DNA from: Orobanche coerulescens
Taxonomy: Eukaryota > Streptophyta > Magnoliopsida > Lamiales > Orobanchaceae
Direction of reading: 5' to 3'
Assembly: GCA_033398695.1 (NCBI GenBank)
Contig: JAWKAU010000230.1
Location: 62,001 to 126,000, forward strand
DNA length: 64,000 nucleotides
The notes beneath the pieces were generated by a model, which was given only the letters and a program-made list of their open reading frames with translations, made no database searches and was not told the origin of the DNA. A program made the position numbers and the translations under genes. This document shows, one piece after another, positions 1 through 10,679 of the stretch. Position 1 is the stretch's first letter; the number at the start of each line of letters is the position of its first letter.

Positions 1-1856
1 GTTGTTCACGGCTCTACTGTCAATACACATTCGCCATGTTCCGTCTTTTTTTGGCACAAGTAGAACTGGGACCGCACACGGACTTAAACTTTCTCGGACA
101 TATCCGTGATTCATGAGTTCATCAATTTGACGTTGTAGTTCTTTGGTTTCTTCAGGATTACAACGATACGCCGCTTTGTTCGGTAATGGAGCTCCCGGTA
201 TAAGATCAATCTGGTGTTCAATCCCGCGGATAGGTGGTAATCCTACCGGCAAGTCTTCGGGAAATACGTCCGAAAACTCGTGTAATAGTGCTTCTATCTC
301 CTCCTCATTTTGCGATTTGGTGGCAAGATTTCGGACCTCCTTTATCATCATCAAATAAACACGTTCGCCATCGTCAATGGCGTGTTCGACCTCTTTCTCG
401 TTTGCAAACATCGTAAGTTTCGGCCCTTCGACTTTTTTCGAACTCATCGTCCGGATAGCTTGAGGTGACATAGGTTTAAGGACAATTTTTTTACCTTTGT
501 CACGTAGCTCATACTCATTACTCCTCCCTCGGTGTAGTACGTCCCGATCAAATAACCAAGGTCTTCCTAATAACACGTGACATGCGTCCATCGGTAATAC
601 ATCGCATGTAATATCATCGTCATACGAACCCATGGTGAGTCCGACCTTCACTTGTCTTGCAACCTTCACTTTGTTCCCATCATCGAGCCAATGGAGTGCA
701 TACGGCTTGGGATGGGCCGTGGTGATCAAGCCGAGTTTCGAGACCATCTCGCTCGATGCCACGTTCGTACAACTTCCACCGTCAATGATCAGGCTACACC
801 ATTTCTCTCCGACACGACACTTCGTGTGAAAGATTTGGTCTCGTTGTTCTTCGTCACTCGGGGCTGCCTTCGTTTGTAACATGCGAAGGACAAGGTTCGT
901 GTCATAGTTCGGGGCATCGTATGCCTCGCATTCTTCTTCTTCGTCAGCTTCTAAGTTAAAAACGTCTCCAACTCTTTCTTCTTCGGCTAATAATTCCTCT
1001 CGGGCGGCTAGGGCTTCTCGTAACGTCACAATCCTCCGATTCGGACAAGCACTTTGATAGTGTCCAAATCCTTGACATTTGAAACATCGGACTTTAGATA
1101 GGCTCGTTTCTTTTGGTGTGGTAGGGGTTTTGGAATGGTAATGTGGATGGCTTGTGGTGACAGGTTTTGGAAACGAGCTAGAACTCGCGCCAAAGTTGGT
1201 ATTTCCGTATTTAGGTGGGAATTCGGGTTTAGAGAGTTTGGTTTTGTTTTGATTGTCTAACTTTATGCAAAGTCCGCATAAAGTATCAAGTCGAATAGGG
1301 TAGAGTTCCACGGAATTAGCAATGTTTTTGTTCAAACCTCGTAGGAAGCGGGACATGCACAATTCTTCGCTTTCTTCAAGTTCTCCCATCAAGGATAAGT
1401 TTTCAAACTCCTCGATGTACTCCTCGACACTTAACTTTCCTTGCGTGAGGTCGAAATTTTTGGTCTGAGACTTAGCTTGTGTGTAGCGGGACATATCTTT
1501 TCGTAGTTTCCTTTTAGGGAATCCCACGAACGTATCTTCTCTTTTCCGGCCACGACTTCTCTGCGTCTTCATTCGCTCAAACCAAAGGAAGCTCCCTTTC
1601 CAAGTTTGAGAATCGCGTACTTGCAACGTGCTTCGTCATTGAGCTCCTTGAACTCAAACATTCGTTCAATTTTTCTTTCCCACTCGGATAAACTTGGATC
1701 GGTGCCGCCTACGAACTCGGAAGTTCGCCGGGTCTTGTATTCATCCGCATGTCGTGGTGCATGCATGGTGTCATGTCCTCGTCGTGCATGGATTAAGGCT
1801 CGCAAGCCACGAAGAACGTCACGTAGTTGTGCTACTTCTTCATCGGTGAATGCCAT
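1..1856 (-). pseudogene. A-1 gag-protease-RT fragment
   Basis: Gag starts at the ATG at 1856 (MAFTDEEVAQLRDVLRGL). The retrotransposon gag core (ERKIERMFEFKELNDE..., KYAILKLGKGAS) follows at about 1570-1700, then a CCHC zinc knuckle CFKCQGFGHYQSACPN near 1042-1092. The aspartic protease site IIDGGSCTNVAS is near 755-795, and the start of RT (VNNIT, MCIDSRA) reaches the left edge. Frameshifts are visible near 1700-1740 (GGTDPSLSEWERK instead of GGTDPEVYLEWERK) and again around 1440-1590, so no single frame spans gag. The element is read leftward and is truncated only by the window. It is a decayed copy of the family A polyprotein that would make capsid protein, protease and RT. Confidence 0.85.
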
Positions 1857-1908
1857 CTTCTTCAGTGATGTCGATGAACTGTGAGACAAGTGTCTCCGAT
1901 ACCACTTA

Positions 1909-2786
1909 TGATACGAATTACGCAAGTAATACGTATAAAACACAACGGAAGATTAACACGTTTACAATATGGATCGAAATTACACAGGTGATGGACGAAT
2001 TTTATGTGGGATTCGGCCGTGATGAGTAAGATGTACGGAGTTTGGTGTGTTTTTATCGAACTAGACCTATAACTCGATAAAAGGATAATCGCTTCCCAAG
2101 ACCTTTTGAGAATTGATTAAAGTTAAAATCTCGAAACTCGTCGAAACAATAACTAAGGTTTGTCGAACTCGTTCAACGTATATTTCAAAGGAAATACAAA
2201 GTTTATTATGATTCTCGATGAATTACAAGTACAACGAACACTACTATATATAGTAGTTTACAACCGTACGAAAATACAACAAAACGAGAAAAGGAAACTT
2301 CCTAACAACACCTAATCGGCCGAAAATCACAAGAAGATACCAAGCAATCTTGGTCTTTATTTCATGATGGTGACATGAGAGATTCTTGATGAAAGTCTTC
2401 ACAAATCTTTCCTTTTTGCAAGCATCCAAATCGGCCGATCCTTAACAAGATATGGGAGATAATGACATGAAGAAGAAAGTCTTCCCTCTATCTTCATGCT
2501 TCGGCCGTATGTGTACATGGTGGGGAAGGAGAAGATAACTTCATTATCTTGTCAAGATATGAAGTCCAAACATGTCCCTTTCAAGCATGATATGGCCGAT
2601 CCATCATGCTTTCGGACCGATCCCGTCGTCGAATTCTACGTTACTCCGATTCCGATTAACAACGTAACTCCAATCCGTTTAACATTTTCTCCTAAGTATA
2701 ACGATGCATGGCCATGCGAATTTGCATCATCATGGATGTCGATTTTTATCGGAGTTTCTTCGACTGGAATATTAGATATCGTATCA
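1909..2786 (-). repeat. A-1 5' LTR (878 bp)
   Basis: Bounded by TGATACGAATT on the left and GATATCGTATCA on the right, a perfect 8-bp terminal inverted repeat. It contains several TCGGCCGA-type motifs and an 18-bp palindrome with the TATA box at 2240-2257. The part nearest 2786 encodes, in other copies, the last ~50 residues of pol. It matches the LTRs of A-2 to A-5 along its length. Confidence 0.93.
2240..2257 (-). promoter_or_regulatory. Palindromic TATA box of A-1 LTR
   Basis: ACTACTATATATAGTAGT is a perfect 18-bp palindrome with TATATATA at its centre. It is the only strong TATA element in this LTR. Its position between U3 and R is inferred from LTR architecture. Confidence 0.6.
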
Positions 2787-3333
2787 GTAGTCGAACTTGA
2801 GCCGGCACTTGTATTTCCGAATTTGTATGGGAATTCGGGTTTGGTAAACTTCAACTTGTTTTGAGCTTCAATTTTTATGCATAGTCCGCATAAAGTGTCA
2901 AAATCTCCATATGGGTATAATTCCACCGTATTTGCAATGTTTTGGTTTAGACCACGTAAGAAACGTGACATTCTTTGTTCTTCATTTTCTTCAAGTTCTC
3001 CCATTAAGGCCAAGCCTTCAAATTCTTCGATATATTCTTCCACACTTAGTTTCCCTTGTACGAACTCCGCAATTTTTCGGTACAAGGTTAACCGATGTGA
3101 TGTCGGGACATACCTTTTACGTAGTTTTTTCTTCAAAGAATCCCAAGAACAGATTTTCTCTTTTCCCGCACGAGCTCGTTGTGTTTTCATACCCTCGAAC
3201 CATAAGGAAGCGCCCTTCCCTAACTTGAGAATTGCATATTTGCAACGTTTCTCATCGTTAAGGTGCTTGAAGTCGAACATACGTTCAATCTTCCTCTCCC
3301 ACTCCAAGTAAACTTCGGGATTAGTACCTCCGA
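2787..3333 (-). pseudogene. B-1 gag, central fragment between two nested insertions
   Basis: The minus frame 2636-3367 carries the gag core: YLEWERKIERMFDFKHLNDE, LRKRYVPTSHRLTLYRKIAEF, and LRGLNQNIANTVELYPYGDF. The same sequence occurs in B-2 at about 18530-19060. The fragment is cut on the right by A-2 (at 3334) and on the left by A-1 (at 2786). The open frame that runs past 2787 only enters the A-1 LTR and is not real gag. The gag N-terminus lies at 9288-9440. The zinc knuckle and pol of B-1 would lie beyond A-1, outside the window. Confidence 0.85.
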
Positions 3334-4203
3334 TGATACGAATTACGTAAGTAATGCGTATAAACACAACGGAAGATGATCACGTTTACAATATGGATAA
3401 AATTTACAAAGGTGGTGGACGAATTAAAGGGGATTCGGCCGTGATATAGTAAGATGTACGGAGTTTGATGTGTTTTTATCGAACTAGACCTATAACTCGA
3501 TAAAAGGGTAATCTCTTCCCAAGACCTTTTGAGAATTGATCAAAGTTAAAATCTCGAAACTCGTCGAAACAATAACCAAGGTTTGTCGAACTCGTTCAAC
3601 GTATATTTCAAAGGAAATACAAAGTTTATTATGATTCTCGATATCTTACAAGTACAACGAGCACTACTATATATAGTAGTTTACAAGGATACAAAAACAA
3701 CAAGAAAAAAACGAAAGTGCAAGTCTCCATCCCTTAGTTTCGGCCGATTCTTCAAGGTGGGGAAGGAGGAGATCTTCTTGATTTGGCAAGATGTGAAGAC
3801 TTTTGATGATCCCTTATCATCATGCTTGGAGATCTTCTTGATTTGGCAAGATGTGAAGACTTTTGATGATTCCTTATCATGCTTGGGGCCGCAAATTTAA
3901 AAGAGTGGGGAAGGATATCTTTACAAATTTGAACAAGATAAAGTTTTGGTGATTTTGTCATAAAAAAAAGATGCTTGTCAAATCTTCAATCTTTGTGGAC
4001 CAATCGGCCGAACATCCATGTTCCGGGCCGATTCCGATGTTAATTCCGTCGCCATATTTACGTAACTCCTTTTCCGATTAATAACGTTACTCCAATCCGC
4101 GTATTCTTTTCTCCCAAGTATAATGATGCATGGACATGCAAATCGTCGTGGACGTCGATTTTTATTGGAGCTTCTTCGATTGGAATATTGGATATCGTAT
4201 CAT
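3334..4203 (-). repeat. A-2 3' LTR (870 bp)
   Basis: Runs from TGATACGAATT to ATCGTATCA. It carries a tandem duplication of about 60 bp (roughly 3770-3890, GATCTTCTTGATTTGGCAAG repeated) that the A-3, A-4 and A-5 LTRs lack. The pol stop codon (end of the minus frame at 4058) lies about 145 bp inside this LTR. Confidence 0.95.
3663..3680 (-). promoter_or_regulatory. Palindromic TATA box of A-2 3' LTR
   Basis: Perfect palindrome ACTACTATATATAGTAGT, identical to the site in the 5' LTR and in A-1. Confidence 0.55.
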
Positions 4204-5320
4204 TCCCTCCTTCTTTGAAAGGAATTGACCTCAATTCCGTAATGCCATCGTCGTCAAGGTAAGGCGAGAGATCACCTACGTTGAAAGTTGCGTGTACTCC
4301 GTATTCGCCCGGAAGTTCGACTTTGTACGCGTTGTCGTTCACTTTTTCCACAATTTTGTACGGACCCTCGGCTCTCGGCATCAATTTGTTCTTTCGTTTG
4401 CTTGGGAATCTTTCTTTTCTCAAGTGTATCCAAACCAAGTCGCCCACATCAAATAATCTCGCTTTTTTATTTTTGTTCGACTTCCGTTTGTAAATCTCAT
4501 TCACTTCTTTAATCCGTTCCCGTATCTTTTCGTGTAACTTCATCATTGATTTAAGTTTTGCTTCGGCGTCTTTGTGAACTAATTCGTTGCTCGGCAAGGG
4601 AATCAAGTCTAATGGCAAGTGCGGATTTAATCCGTATACCACTTCGAAAGGTGAATGGGCCGTGGCATAACCGGGCGATCGGTTGTATGCGAACTCCGCA
4701 TGAGCAAGTTTAACATCCCAATCCTTCTGTGTTTTGTTTACTAACCCTCGCAATAATGCTCCCAAGGTTCGATTAGTTACCTCGGTCTGTCCGTCGGTTT
4801 GCGGGTGATGTGAAGTACTGAATAGGAGTTTCGTACCTACTTTCCTCCATAAAGTATTCCAGAAGTAACTCAGAAATTTGGAGTCTCGATCCGACACGAT
4901 AGTTTTTGGAACTCCGTGTAAACGAACTACTTCCCGGAAGTACAAGTCCGCCACATTGCTTGCATCATCGGTTTTGTGGCACGCGATAAAGTGAGCCATT
5001 TTTGAAAAACGGTCGACGACCACCATGATCGAGTCTTTGCCTCGTTGAGTACGAGGTAAGGCCACAATAAAATCCATCGAGACATCATCCCATGGTCGTA
5101 ACGGTATCGGCAACGGCATGTATGTACTCGACTTGAACGAACTTTTCATCATGTGACAAGTTACGCATTTGCTCACGATTGTGCTGACGTCACCATACAT
5201 TTTCGGCCAAAAGAAATGTTCTTTTAGCACTTCTCTGATCTTGGTCGAGCCAAGTGACCGGCTAGTCCTCCTCCGTGCGCCTCCCGAACCGGCAATTCCG
5301 GTGTATGTCTCGGCACACAT
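4058..5320 (-). pseudogene. A-2 integrase with LTR-encoded C-terminal tail
   Basis: The frame holds the integrase core. The zinc-finger end [11 protein letters not shown] comes first, then the DDE triad in [23 protein letters not shown] and HPQTDGQTEV. It continues through the C-terminal GDLVWIHLRKERFPSKRKNKL and YKVELPGEYGVHATFNVGDLSPYLDDDGI. The last ~49 residues (from DTISNIP to the terminal GVTLLIGKGVT) are encoded inside the 3' LTR. The protein would insert the cDNA into chromosomes. A frameshift near 5240-5300 separates it from RT/RNase H, because the HGGGLAGH zinc-binding histidines lie in the neighbouring frame. Apart from that break it is one of the better-preserved integrases here. 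Confidence 0.85.
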
Positions 5321-6897
5321 AATTTATTCCCCTTGAAGAGAAAGCCATCCTGTAAAACAAATTCCTCGTACGGGGCCGTTTTACAACGGTTAAAAATTTC
5401 CCCGAAGTCCAAATCGTCGTTGTAGTGATTTTTCAAAGTCTCGAATCCCAACAAACGAACATCTAGCATCGACAGTAAGGCATACCGTCTCGATAGTGCA
5501 TCCGCCACTACATTACTCTTCCCGTCTTTGTACTTGGATGAAAAGTGAAAAGATTGTAAAAATTCCACCCATTTTGCATGTCTCGGGCTTAGCTTACTCT
5601 GTCCGTTGATGTATTTCAACGACTCGTGATCCGAATGCAGCACGAAATGTTTCGAACGCAGATAATGACTCCAATGATCGAGTGCTCTTACGATAGCATA
5701 GAACTCCTTGTCGTAAGTACAATAATTCATTCGGGCGCCACTTAACTTCTCCGAAAAATATGCAATGGGACGGCCTCTCTGAATAAGCACTGCCCCGATT
5801 CCAACTCCGCTAGCGTCACATTCTACCTCAAACGGTTGTGAAAAATCGGGTAACGTCAAAATCGGCGCTTCACATAATTTTCCCTTTAAGTTTTCAAAAG
5901 CCTTTTGGGCTGTTTCGTTCCATGCAAAGGTTCCCTTTTTCAGACACTCCGTGATCGGACTGGATATAGTGCTAAAGTCCCGTATGAATCGTCGGTAAAA
6001 CGAAGCGAGGCCATGAAATGACCGTACCTCCGTGATTGTCTTTGGGGTCGGCCACGACTTGATTGCCGCGATCTTCTCTTGGTCGACCGAAACTCCGTCT
6101 TTCGAAACAACATAGCCGAGAAAGACAAGACTCTCGACTAGGAAAGTACACTTCTCCCGTTTTCCATAAAGTTTTTGTTCTCTTAGCGTCTCAAACACGT
6201 ACCGCAAATGTTCGAGATGTTCTTCTACGGACCGACTGTAGATCAAAATGTCGTCTAAGTATACGACAACAAACTTTCCCAAGAAAGGTTTAAGAACCTC
6301 GTTCATCAACCTCATAAAGGTGCTCGGGGCGTTGGTGAGGCCGAATGGCATCACAACCCATTCGTAAAGTCCATTCTTCGTTTTGAACGCCGTTTTCCAT
6401 TCGTCTCCCTCTCGCATGCGGATTTGATGGTATCCGCTCCGTAAATCAACTTTAGAAAATATAACCGAGCCATGTAACTCGTCCAGCATGTCGTCTAGTC
6501 TCGGGATGGGAAACCGATACTTGACGGTGATGTTATTCACGGCTCTACTGTCAATACACATCCGCCATGTTCCGTCTTTTTTTGGTACGAGTAGAACTGG
6601 AACCGCACACGGACTTAAACTTTCTCGGACATATCCGTGATTCATGAGTTCATCAATTTGACGTTGTAGTTCTTTGGTTTCTTCGGGATTACAACGATAC
6701 GCCGCTTTGTTCGGTAATGGAGCTCCCGGTATAAGATCAATCTGGTGTTCAATCCGCGGATAGGTGGTAATCCTCCGGCAAGTCTTGAAATACGTCGAAA
6801 ACTCATGTAATAGTGCATCTATCTCCTCCTCATTTTGCGATTTGGTGGCAAGATTTGGACCTCCTTGATCATCATCAAATAAACACGTTCGCCATCG
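5224..6897 (-). pseudogene. A-2 reverse transcriptase / RNase H
   Basis: An open frame of 473 codons (5224-6645) begins in the RT fingers ([29 protein letters not shown]). It contains the catalytic [13 protein letters not shown], then the RNase H core [31 protein letters not shown] and [11 protein letters not shown]. These parts would copy element RNA to DNA and remove the RNA template. The 6646-6897 stretch upstream encodes the protease-RT linker (PIRGIEHQIDL-type), but it has lost short segments (for example near 6755-6800) and changes frame. The RT itself looks catalytically complete. The phrasing [23 protein letters not shown] is typical of CRM-type chromoviruses. Confidence 0.88.
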
Positions 6898-8373
6898 TCA
6901 ATGGCGTGTTCGACTTCTTTTCGTTTGCAAACATCGTAAGTTTGGCCCTTCGACTTTTTCGAACTCATCGTCCAGGATAGCTTGAGGTGACATAGGTTTA
7001 AGAACAATTTTTTTACCTTTGTCACGTAGCTCATACTCATTACTCCTCCCTCGATGTAGTACGTCCCGATCAAATAGCCAAGGTCTTCCTAATAACACGT
7101 GACATGCGTCCATCGGTAGTACATCGCATGTAATGTCATCGCCATACGAACCCATGGTGAGTCCGACCTTCACTTGTCTTGATACCTTCACTGTGTTCCC
7201 ATCATCGAGCCAATGGAGTGCATACGGCTTAGGATGGGCCGTGGTGATCAAACCGAGTTTTGAAACCATCTCGCTTGATGCCACGTTTGTACAACTTCCA
7301 CCGTCAATGATCAAGCTACACCATTTATCTCCGACACGACACTTCGTGTGGAAGATTTGGTCCCGTTGTTCTTCGTCACTTGGGGCGGCCTTCGTTTGTA
7401 ACATGCGAAGGACAAGGTTCGTGTCATAGTTCGGGCATCGTATGCCTCGCATTCTTCTTCTTCGTCGACTTCTAAGTTAAAAACGTCTCCAACTCTTTCT
7501 TCTTGCTAATAATTCCTCTCGGGCGGCTATGGCTTCTCGCAACGTTACAATCCTCCGATTTGGACAAGCACTTTGATAGTGTCCAAATCCTTGACATTTG
7601 AAACAGGACTTTAGATAGGCTTGTTTCTTTTGGTGTGATAGGAGTTTTGGAAGGGTAATGTGGTGGCTTGTGGTGACAAGTTTTGGAAACGAGCTAGAAC
7701 TCGCGCCAAAGTTGGTATTTCCGTATTTAGGTGGGAATTCGGGTTTAGAGAGTTTTGTTTTGTTTTGATTTTCCAACTTTATGCAAAGCCCGCATAAAGT
7801 ATCGAAGTCGGAATAGGGGTAGAGTTCCACGGAATTAGCAATATTTTTGTTCAAACCTCGTAGGAAGCGGGACATGCGCAATTCTTCGCTTTCTTCAAGT
7901 TCTCCCATCAAGGATAAGTTTTCAAACTCCTCGATGTACTCCTCGACACTTAGCTTTCCTTGCGTGAGGTCGAAATTTTTCTGAGACTTAGCTTGTGTGT
8001 AGCGGGACATATCTTTTCGTAGTTTCCTTTTAGGGAATCCCACGAACGTATCTTCTCTTTTAAGACGACTTCTTTGTGTCTTCATTCGCTCAAACCAAAG
8101 GGAAGCTCCTTTCCAAGTTTGAGAATCGCGTACTTGCAACGTACCTCGTCATTGAGCTCCTTGAACTCAAACATTCGTTCAATTTTTCTTTCCCACTCCA
8201 AATAAACCTCGGGATCGGTGCCGCCTACGAACTCAGGAAGTTCGCTGGTCTTGTATTCATCGCATGTCGTGGTGCATGCATGGTGTCATGTCCTCGTCGT
8301 GCATGGATTCGGGCTCCGGCAAGCCACGAAGAACGCCACGTAGTTGTGCTACTTCTTCATCGGTGAATGCCAT
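6898..8373 (-). pseudogene. A-2 gag and protease
   Basis: The start ATG is at 8373 (MAFTDEE). The gag core, the zinc knuckle (CFKCQGFGHYQSACPN-like, near 7550-7610, its first cysteine region damaged) and protease IIDGGSCTNVAS (near 7285-7325) follow in order. Several frameshifts break it. The N-terminus loses frame near 8265-8330, sequence near 8050-8065 is shortened, and TTCGG triplets are missing at 7502 and 7606 relative to A-1. The frames 7477-8139 and 6898-7452 carry the readable parts. Gag would form the virus-like particle and protease would process the polyprotein. Confidence 0.85.
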
Positions 8374-8421
8374 CTTCTTGATGATGTCGAGAACGTGAGA
8401 CAAGTGTCTCGATACCACTTA

Positions 8422-9287
8422 TGATACGAATTACGTAAGTAATGCGTATAAACACAACGGAAGATGATCACGTTTACAATATGGATAAAATTTACAAAGG
8501 TGGTGGACGAATTAAAGGGGATTCGGCCGTGATATAGTAAGATGTACGGAGTTTGATGTGTTTTTATCGAACTAGACCTATAACTCGATAAAAGGGTAAT
8601 CTCTTCCCAAGACCTTTTGAGAATTGATCAAAGTTAAAATCTCAAACTCGTCGAAACAATAACCAAGGTTTGTCGAACTCGTTCAACGTATATTTCAAAG
8701 GAAATACAAAGTTTATTATGATTCTCGATATCTTACAAGTACAACGAGCACTACTATATATAGTAGTTTACAAGGATACAAAAACAACAAGAAAAACGAA
8801 AGTGCAAGTCTCCATCCCTTAGTTTCGGCCGATTCTTCAAGGTGGGGAAGGAGGAGATCTTCTTGATTTGGCAAGATGTGAAGACTTTTGATGATCCCTT
8901 ATCATCATGCTTGGAGATCTTCTTGATTTAGCAAGATGTGAAGACTTTTGATGATTCCTTATCATGCTTGGGGCCGCAAATTTAAAAGAGTGGGGAAGGA
9001 TATCTTTACAAATTTGAACAAGATAAAGTTTTGGTGATTTTGTCATAAAAAAAAGATGCTTGTCAAATCTTCAATCTTTGTGGACCAATCGGCCGAACAT
9101 CCATGTTCCGGGCCGATTCCGATGTTAATTCCGTCGCCATATTTACGTAACTCCTTTTCCGATTAATAACGTAACTCCAATCCGCGTATTCTTTTCTCCC
9201 AAGTATAATGATGCATGGACATGCAAATCGTCGTGGACGTCGATTTTTATTGGAGCTTCTTCGATTGGAATATTGGATATCGTATCA
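8422..9287 (-). repeat. A-2 5' LTR (866 bp)
   Basis: Same ends and same internal ~60-bp duplication (about 8850-8970) as the 3' LTR at 3334. The primer-site remnant (complement of tRNA-iMet, one base shorter than in A-4) is at about 8405-8417. TSD TCCGA follows at 9288. Confidence 0.95.
8750..8767 (-). promoter_or_regulatory. Palindromic TATA box of A-2 5' LTR
   Basis: Perfect 18-bp palindrome ACTACTATATATAGTAGT. This LTR copy would drive transcription of A-2. Confidence 0.6.
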
Positions 9288-9440
9288 TCCGACAAATTCC
9301 GGAAGTTCATTAACTTTAAATTCATCCACATGACACGGTGAATGTGCATCATATCCTCCTCTTCTTGCTTGAAAACGTGGTTCTTGCATGCTGTGTAGTG
9401 CCTCACGTAGTTTCTCCATGAAATCGTCGGAAAAATCCAT
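9288..9440 (-). pseudogene. B-1 gag N-terminus
   Basis: ATG at 9440 opens MDFSDDFMEKLREALHSMQEPRFQARRGGYDAHSP..., ending at the A-2 junction (FVG|). It continues in the fragment at 3333-2787. I prefer this ATG to the longer in-frame GTG at 9512, because the upstream 'codons' are the primer site TGGCATCGGAGCCCAAGG next to the LTR. Sequence and start are the same as in B-2. Confidence 0.85.
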
Positions 9441-9515
9441 GATCAGATAGTTTTGATAAGAAAATCGCCAAGAGAAATTCGCCAAGGAAGTAACCTTGGG
9501 CTCCGATGCCACTAA

Positions 9516-10679
9516 TGATACGAATTACGTATGAGAATGGACGTAAACTCGTATAGAATGCAGCGGAAATATAATTGATCCTCACAACACTCGAATATGT
9601 GTAACACTCGAAAGATATAACCGAAAGTAGGGCAATTAGCACATAAACAAGAACAATATGAATGATTTATCAAACTAGACCTATAGTTTGATAAGATAAT
9701 CTTTCCTCAAGACCTATTGAGAATCGATTCGATTAAAACTCGAAAACGCGTCGAATTATAACCAAGGTTTTGATGAAAAGCATTCACCAAGAAAACACAA
9801 GTGTATTCTTATTTCTTCAACATGCAATGGATGTTACAATGCTTACACAAGCCTATATATAGGAGACTTCAAGTCTTCCTATAATAAAAGAAAATAATTC
9901 AAAGATTTATAAAATCTTTGAATAATCAAAATAAAATATAAAAGGAACAACAATTCTAATTTTAGGGGAAACACAATCCCTAAAATGAGTAAAAAACAAG
10001 ACAAAGACAAACACACAAAAGAAAATATAAAAAAAAGTGAAATATGCCGAGGACTCGTAGTGTCGCTCTGACACGGCGCGCGCGACAAGGACACTCGGCA
10101 CGGCGCGGCCCGGCAAGGGCGTCGCGGTGACTCGGCGTGTCACGCCCGGCAGTCGTGCGCTGAGGGCGTCCGACAGGACTCGTCCAAGCGGTGACCGGCA
10201 GCGCGCGGCCGACAAGGGCGTTCGGCGAGGGCCCGATCGTGTCACGGAACACGATCGGGTAAATGCAAGCGATCGGTTTGGCTTATCCGGAAGAGTTCGA
10301 CTCGATCGTGCCAGACAACACGGTCGAGTCCTGTGGGCAGTGACTTTTTCATTTCTGGACGAGTGCGGCACGGGCCGTGTCGGACGACACGGTCGGGTCC
10401 GGTCGACAGTACTCGGCCAGTTCCGGCAGGTGGTGATTTTTCCGGCAGGTGGTGAATTTTCCGGCAGGTTGGATATTTTCAGGCATATTGAACATTTTTC
10501 CGGCAGGTTGGATGTCGACCTTCCGGCACAGCATGATACGGGCCGCTGAGACCGATACTCCACGTCTTATGTCTGTTTTCTCGCCTAAATACATAGTAGT
10601 CCGTGCATGGCGTGTAGTAAGGTCATTTATATCGATCCTTACTTCGTCTTCTTCGTTCATATCAAATGATTCCGTATCA
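9516..10679 (-). repeat. Family B LTR shared by B-1 (5') and B-2 (3')
   Basis: 1164 bp with ends TGATACGAATTACG and ATTCCGTATCA. Left of it are the B-1 primer site and gag, and right of it is the B-2 integrase. The same LTR therefore serves as 3' LTR of one element and 5' LTR of another. No TSD separates them. The region 10030-10540 is extremely GC-rich and made of short palindromes. A TATATATA promoter box lies near 9850-9860, read on the minus strand. Confidence 0.93.
10030..10540. repeat. GC-rich palindrome cluster in B LTR
   Basis: Imperfect hairpin units follow one another: GATCGTGT...ACACGATC near 10230-10260, a weaker one near 10300-10330, and GCCGTGTCGGACGACACGGTC near 10373-10395. 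They are followed by repeated CCGGCAGGTTGGATATTTTC-like units (10430-10520). They lie in the U3 side of the LTR, upstream of the TATA box. No open frame here has convincing coding character. Confidence 0.75.

Larger units (their letters stand above)
1..2786 (-). mobile_element. Ty3/gypsy CRM-like retrotransposon A-1, 5' portion
   Basis: Minus-strand element whose 5' LTR lies at 1909-2786. Its gag, protease and start of RT run leftward off the window edge. The LTR ends are TGATACGA and TCGTATCA. A primer site complementary to initiator Met tRNA sits just inside the LTR (about 1895-1905, degenerate). The right flank at 2787 is family B gag, so A-1 is inserted in B-1. The left end and its TSD are outside the window. 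Family membership follows from near identity to A-2 to A-5. Confidence 0.9.
3334..9287 (-). mobile_element. Complete Ty3/gypsy CRM-like element A-2, nested in B-1 gag
   Basis: Two LTRs (870 and 866 bp) flank gag and pol on the minus strand. The 5-bp target duplication TCCGA is present on both sides (3329-3333 and 9288-9292), so this is an intact insertion unit of 5954 bp. It splits the B-1 gag within the codons around FVGGTNPEVYLEW. The LTRs are nearly identical, implying recent insertion, yet the coding region has many short indels relative to A-4 and A-5. Confidence 0.96.

Noticed and set aside
2496..2864. Open frames inside LTRs on the strand opposite to the element
   Set aside because: They are not conserved between LTR copies and carry no domain. 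They reflect codon shadow of the LTR-encoded tail.
9907..10563. Long Arg/Pro-rich frames in both strands of the B LTR GC-rich region (also 19650-20220 and 57040-57610)
   Set aside because: They arise from GC-rich palindromes with few stop codons. No domain, no conserved frame between the two LTR copies, and the pol tail reads only the first part.
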